Shown in pieces: positions 4,951 through 6,769 of a stretch of DNA of 6,769 nt. The notes beneath the pieces are model-generated. The model made no database searches and had not been told where the DNA came from. It saw only the letters and a list, made by a program, of their open reading frames with translations. How positions within the stretch are numbered: the first letter of the stretch is position 1; every line of letters begins with the position of its first letter. The stretch is from contig JAESRD010000117.1 in NCBI GenBank assembly GCA_016764835.1, positions 1 to 6,769 on the forward strand. Direction: 5' to 3'. A program made the position numbers and the translations under genes. Source of the DNA: Paracoccaceae bacterium. GTDB taxonomy: Bacteria; Pseudomonadota; Alphaproteobacteria; Rhodobacterales; Rhodobacteraceae.

Positions 4951-6054
4951 CAGCTCGGCATCCAGATATAACAGGTCGCGCACAAGCCGCCCCTGTAGCT
5001 GCATCAGGTCAGCCCGGCCAATCAGCGCGGCAGGCACGGACACCGCCATTTTGAGCGCCTGATCAGGGGCGATGCCAAGCACTTGCACCAACCGTTGCAC
5101 GCTTTGCGCCATGGTCACATGCGCCCCGGCCAGCGAGCCTTCGGCATTAACCAATTGCCCGTCGCGCAAGGTCACCGTCTCGCCGTAGAGCATAAAGCTG
5201 TCATTGCCGCCAACGGTCGGCATGGCGTCTGACACCAAAAACATCCGCTCTGCCACAGGCCGCGCGCGGATGGCCAGCGCCACCATGTCGTCGGCCACAT
5301 GCACCCCGTCGCAGATGATCCCGGCATAAGCCCTTGAATTTATCGCCGCCCCGGTTACCCCTGGCGCGCGGTTTTGCATGGGCGACATCGCGTTGTACAG
5401 ATGCGTGACACAGCGCGCACCAGCCTCAAAACTGGCTTGCACGGCCTCAGCGTCAGCGTCAGAATGGCCGATCGAGACCACGGCCCCAGTCGCCGCCAGA
5501 CGGGTGATCTGGGCCGGGGTTGCCGCCTCAGGTGCGAGCGTGATCATCACCATAATACCCGCCGCGCGCAGCCGCTCAACATGGGTTTGCGTTGTCTCAT
5601 CCATGGGGCGGACATGTCTGGCCGCATGGGTGCCGCGCCGCGCCAGGCTAATATGCGGCCCCTCAATATGCAGACCAAGAATGCCCTCTTGGCCCGGCGC
5701 CTCCAAAGCGGCCTCAACCGTTGCTGCCAGCACATCGGCACTGTCGGTAATCACCGTGGGCAATATGCCAACCGTGCCAAACCGGCGATGTGCGGCGGCG
5801 ATTTGGCCCATCGCTGCGGCGGTGGGCACATCATTGAGCAAGACATTGCCGCCGCCATTGACCTGAAGATCAAGATAGCCGGGGCTGACAATACCGGGCA
5901 GGTTTGTGACCAGCGTATCGGCCGGCAGCGCATTGGCTTGACACATTGCGGCAACCTGCGCGCCGCGTATTTGCAGCGCCATATTCTCGACCAACTGTTG
6001 GCCGTCAAACAACAAATGCGGGCAGAACCAGCGGGCAGTATCCTTAACTGTCAT
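4927..6054 (-). CDS. nagA: N-acetylglucosamine-6-phosphate deacetylase
   Basis: NagA removes acetate from GlcNAc-6-phosphate to give glucosamine-6-phosphate in amino-sugar catabolism and cell-wall recycling; it is a cytoplasmic amidohydrolase-fold enzyme. From ATG 6054 it has 375 residues, close to the family norm of about 380. Motifs in order: SPGYLDLQVNGGGN with Gln64/Asn66 in place of the usual HxH, as in E. coli NagA; LHIEGPHIS with metal ligand Glu131; VSIGHSDA with His197; CVTHLYNAMSPMQNRAPG with His218; ICDGVHV with His252; and LVSDAMP with catalytic Asp276. ATG 6054 has GAGGAG (6061-6066) 6 nt upstream. An in-frame GTG directly before it (6055-6057) would be only 3 nt from that site and is less likely. 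The C-terminal tail after about residue 350 looks shortened: the usual G-x-x-A-D strand and final beta hairpin are abbreviated. The gene lies 54 bp downstream of the ROK kinase gene, probably in one operon. Confidence 0.93.
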   Translation of the reverse strand: MTVKDTARWFCPHLLFDGQQLVENMALQIRGAQVAAMCQANALPADTLVTNLPGIVSPGYLDLQVNGGGNVLLNDVPTAAAMGQIAAAHRRFGTVGILPTVITDSADVLAATVEAALEAPGQEGILGLHIEGPHISLARRGTHAARHVRPMDETTQTHVERLRAAGIMVMITLAPEAATPAQITRLAATGAVVSIGHSDADAEAVQASFEAGARCVTHLYNAMSPMQNRAPGVTGAAINSRAYAGIICDGVHVADDMVALAIRARPVAERMFLVSDAMPTVGGNDSFMLYGETVTLRDGQLVNAEGSLAGAHVTMAQSVQRLVQVLGIAPDQALKMAVSVPAALIGRADLMQLQGRLVRDLLYLDAELEVLTSPF

Positions 6055-6060
6055 CACGTT

Positions 6061-6066
6061 CTCCTC
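6061..6066 (-). promoter_or_regulatory. Ribosome binding site of nagA
   Basis: GAGGAG read on the - strand lies 6 nt before ATG 6054. It decides between that ATG and the GTG immediately upstream at 6055-6057, which would have a spacer of only 3 nt. Confidence 0.75.
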
Positions 6067-6108
6067 GCCTGCTTGGGCCGTTCTTTTAACCGCTGGCCTT
6101 GCTCTGCG

Positions 6109-6769
6109 CTAGCCATATTGCGACCCGCTCGGTTTTGCTAATGCCGCCAGCGCCGCACCGCGCGCGCCACTTGCCGCACCGCCCTGCGCCAATAGCAGCT
6201 TAGGGATACCGTATCCGGGCAGCTGCACCGCCTGCATGGCCGCGCTCAAATCATCACACAAGCCCGAAATGGCCGAGAGGCCACCGCCGATAATGATCGC
6301 TTCGGGGTCAATATTAAGCGTCAGGCCAAGCAGAAACTCGGCCATGCCCGCACACCATGCAGCCCAAACTTTGTCTTCCGCGCCGCCCTTGCCGCGCCCA
6401 GCGGCCACCTGCGGCGGGGTCATGTTGTGCCCGGTCAGCGCCAGCGCTAGCCGGGTCATGCCGGGGCCGGACAAATAGGTTTCAGCGCAGCCCAACCGGC
6501 CACAGCCACACGGCACCAGCGGCAGATTATAGGCGCTGGTCAGCGTCGCCGGGGCGGCCACATGGCCAAACTCGCCGCCAAGCCCAAGTGCCCCAGTCAG
6601 CAGCTTGCTTTGCGAACAGATGCCGCCGCCAAGACCGGTGCCAATGATCAGCCCGATCACCGGGTCATAGCCCTGTCCTGCACCAAGCACAGCTTCGGAA
6701 AGCGCAAAGGCGCGGCAGTCATTTACATAGGTAATCGGCCTGCCAATGGCGGTGGCAATATCGGCGGGC
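6109..6769 (-). CDS. ROK-family sugar kinase, probably N-acetylglucosamine kinase (5' end beyond window)
   Basis: The last 219 residues of a ROK-family kinase lie in the window. The reading frame stays open to the right edge, so the N-terminal part with the first phosphate-binding motif (DxGxT) is outside. Visible features, numbered from the first full codon in the window: YVNDCRAFALSEA with catalytic Asp17; GLIIGTGLGGGI (39-50), the ATP-binding loop; GGEFGHVA (64-71) with the sugar-contacting Glu66 and zinc-binding His69; the ROK zinc site CGCGRLGC (87-94), Cys87, Cys89 and Cys94; and DPEAIIIGGGLS (154-165). It would phosphorylate a sugar at O6 using ATP. GlcNAc is the likely substrate because nagA follows 54 bp downstream on the same strand. 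Glucose or another amino sugar cannot be excluded. A ROK transcription repressor is less likely given the intact catalytic and zinc residues, though an N-terminal helix-turn-helix would be out of view. Confidence 0.88.
   Translation of the reverse strand, partial: PADIATAIGRPITYVNDCRAFALSEAVLGAGQGYDPVIGLIIGTGLGGGICSQSKLLTGALGLGGEFGHVAAPATLTSAYNLPLVPCGCGRLGCAETYLSGPGMTRLALALTGHNMTPPQVAAGRGKGGAEDKVWAAWCAGMAEFLLGLTLNIDPEAIIIGGGLSAISGLCDDLSAAMQAVQLPGYGIPKLLLAQGGAASGARGAALAALAKPSGSQYG

Noticed and set aside
5448..5462. Tandem TCAGCG repeat inside nagA
   Set aside because: It is two and a half hexamers encoding Asp-Ala-Asp-Ala in an otherwise normal stretch right after the conserved GHS motif, so it is well explained by coding sequence.
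6055..6057. GTG start for nagA one codon upstream
   Set aside because: The spacer from GAGGAG would be only 3 nt; the adjacent ATG has the usual 6 nt.
5374..6141. Long open frame of 255 codons on the + strand, antisense to nagA
   Set aside because: It lies wholly opposite a gene with clear catalytic motifs; its product is rich in Arg, His and Cys and has no recognisable motif, as expected for a shadow frame in GC-rich coding DNA.
1..6769. CRISPR arrays, insertion sequences, tRNA genes, riboswitches and prophage remnants
   Set aside because: I found no spaced palindromic repeats, terminal inverted repeats, transposase-like frames or cloverleaf-type sequence; nearly all of the window is explained by seven genes.

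Overview
The window is ordinary bacterial chromosome: densely packed, moderately GC-rich by eye (high 50s %, not computed), with short intergenic gaps and two gene blocks facing each other. The gene content and codon use fit a proteobacterium, most likely an alphaproteobacterium (possibly Rhodobacterales). That placement is an inference, since no rRNA or lineage marker is present. There are no mobile elements, CRISPR arrays, or tRNA or rRNA genes that I can see.

Positions 1-188 hold no confident gene. They form the upstream region of the first operon and contain a perfect 8-bp inverted repeat (41-63) and a 9-bp direct repeat with 22-bp spacing that brackets a small hairpin (92-122).

Positions 189-4282 (+ strand) hold a complete four-gene Anbu operon: a circularly permuted ATP-grasp protein, an alpha-E (DUF403) protein, a transglutaminase-like cysteine protease/transferase, and Anbu, the bacterial homologue of proteasome beta subunits and HslV. 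The first two genes are 4 bp apart. The transglutaminase follows after 25 bp, and Anbu follows after 39 bp that can fold into a strong hairpin. All expected catalytic residues are visible. Comparative genomics (the ATP-grasp/amidoligase literature) has proposed that such operons make a peptide or amide-linked product with the ATP-grasp and alpha-E proteins and process or remove it with the transglutaminase and the Thr protease. To my knowledge the substrate is not established. This is the closest thing in the window to a poorly understood system. Its local peculiarity is a Gln/Ser-rich insertion of roughly 40 residues near the N-terminus of the ATP-grasp protein.

Positions 4347-4943 (+ strand) encode a small integral-membrane CDP-alcohol phosphatidyltransferase with a perfect catalytic motif. 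Its substrate is unknown and its link to the Anbu operon is only positional.

Positions 4927-6769 (- strand) encode amino-sugar catabolism. A ROK-family kinase (5' end beyond the right edge) is followed by nagA, N-acetylglucosamine-6-phosphate deacetylase. Together they would phosphorylate GlcNAc and deacetylate the product to glucosamine-6-phosphate, using sugar from chitin or recycled cell wall. nagA runs into the phosphatidyltransferase gene tail to tail with a 17-bp overlap of coding sequence.
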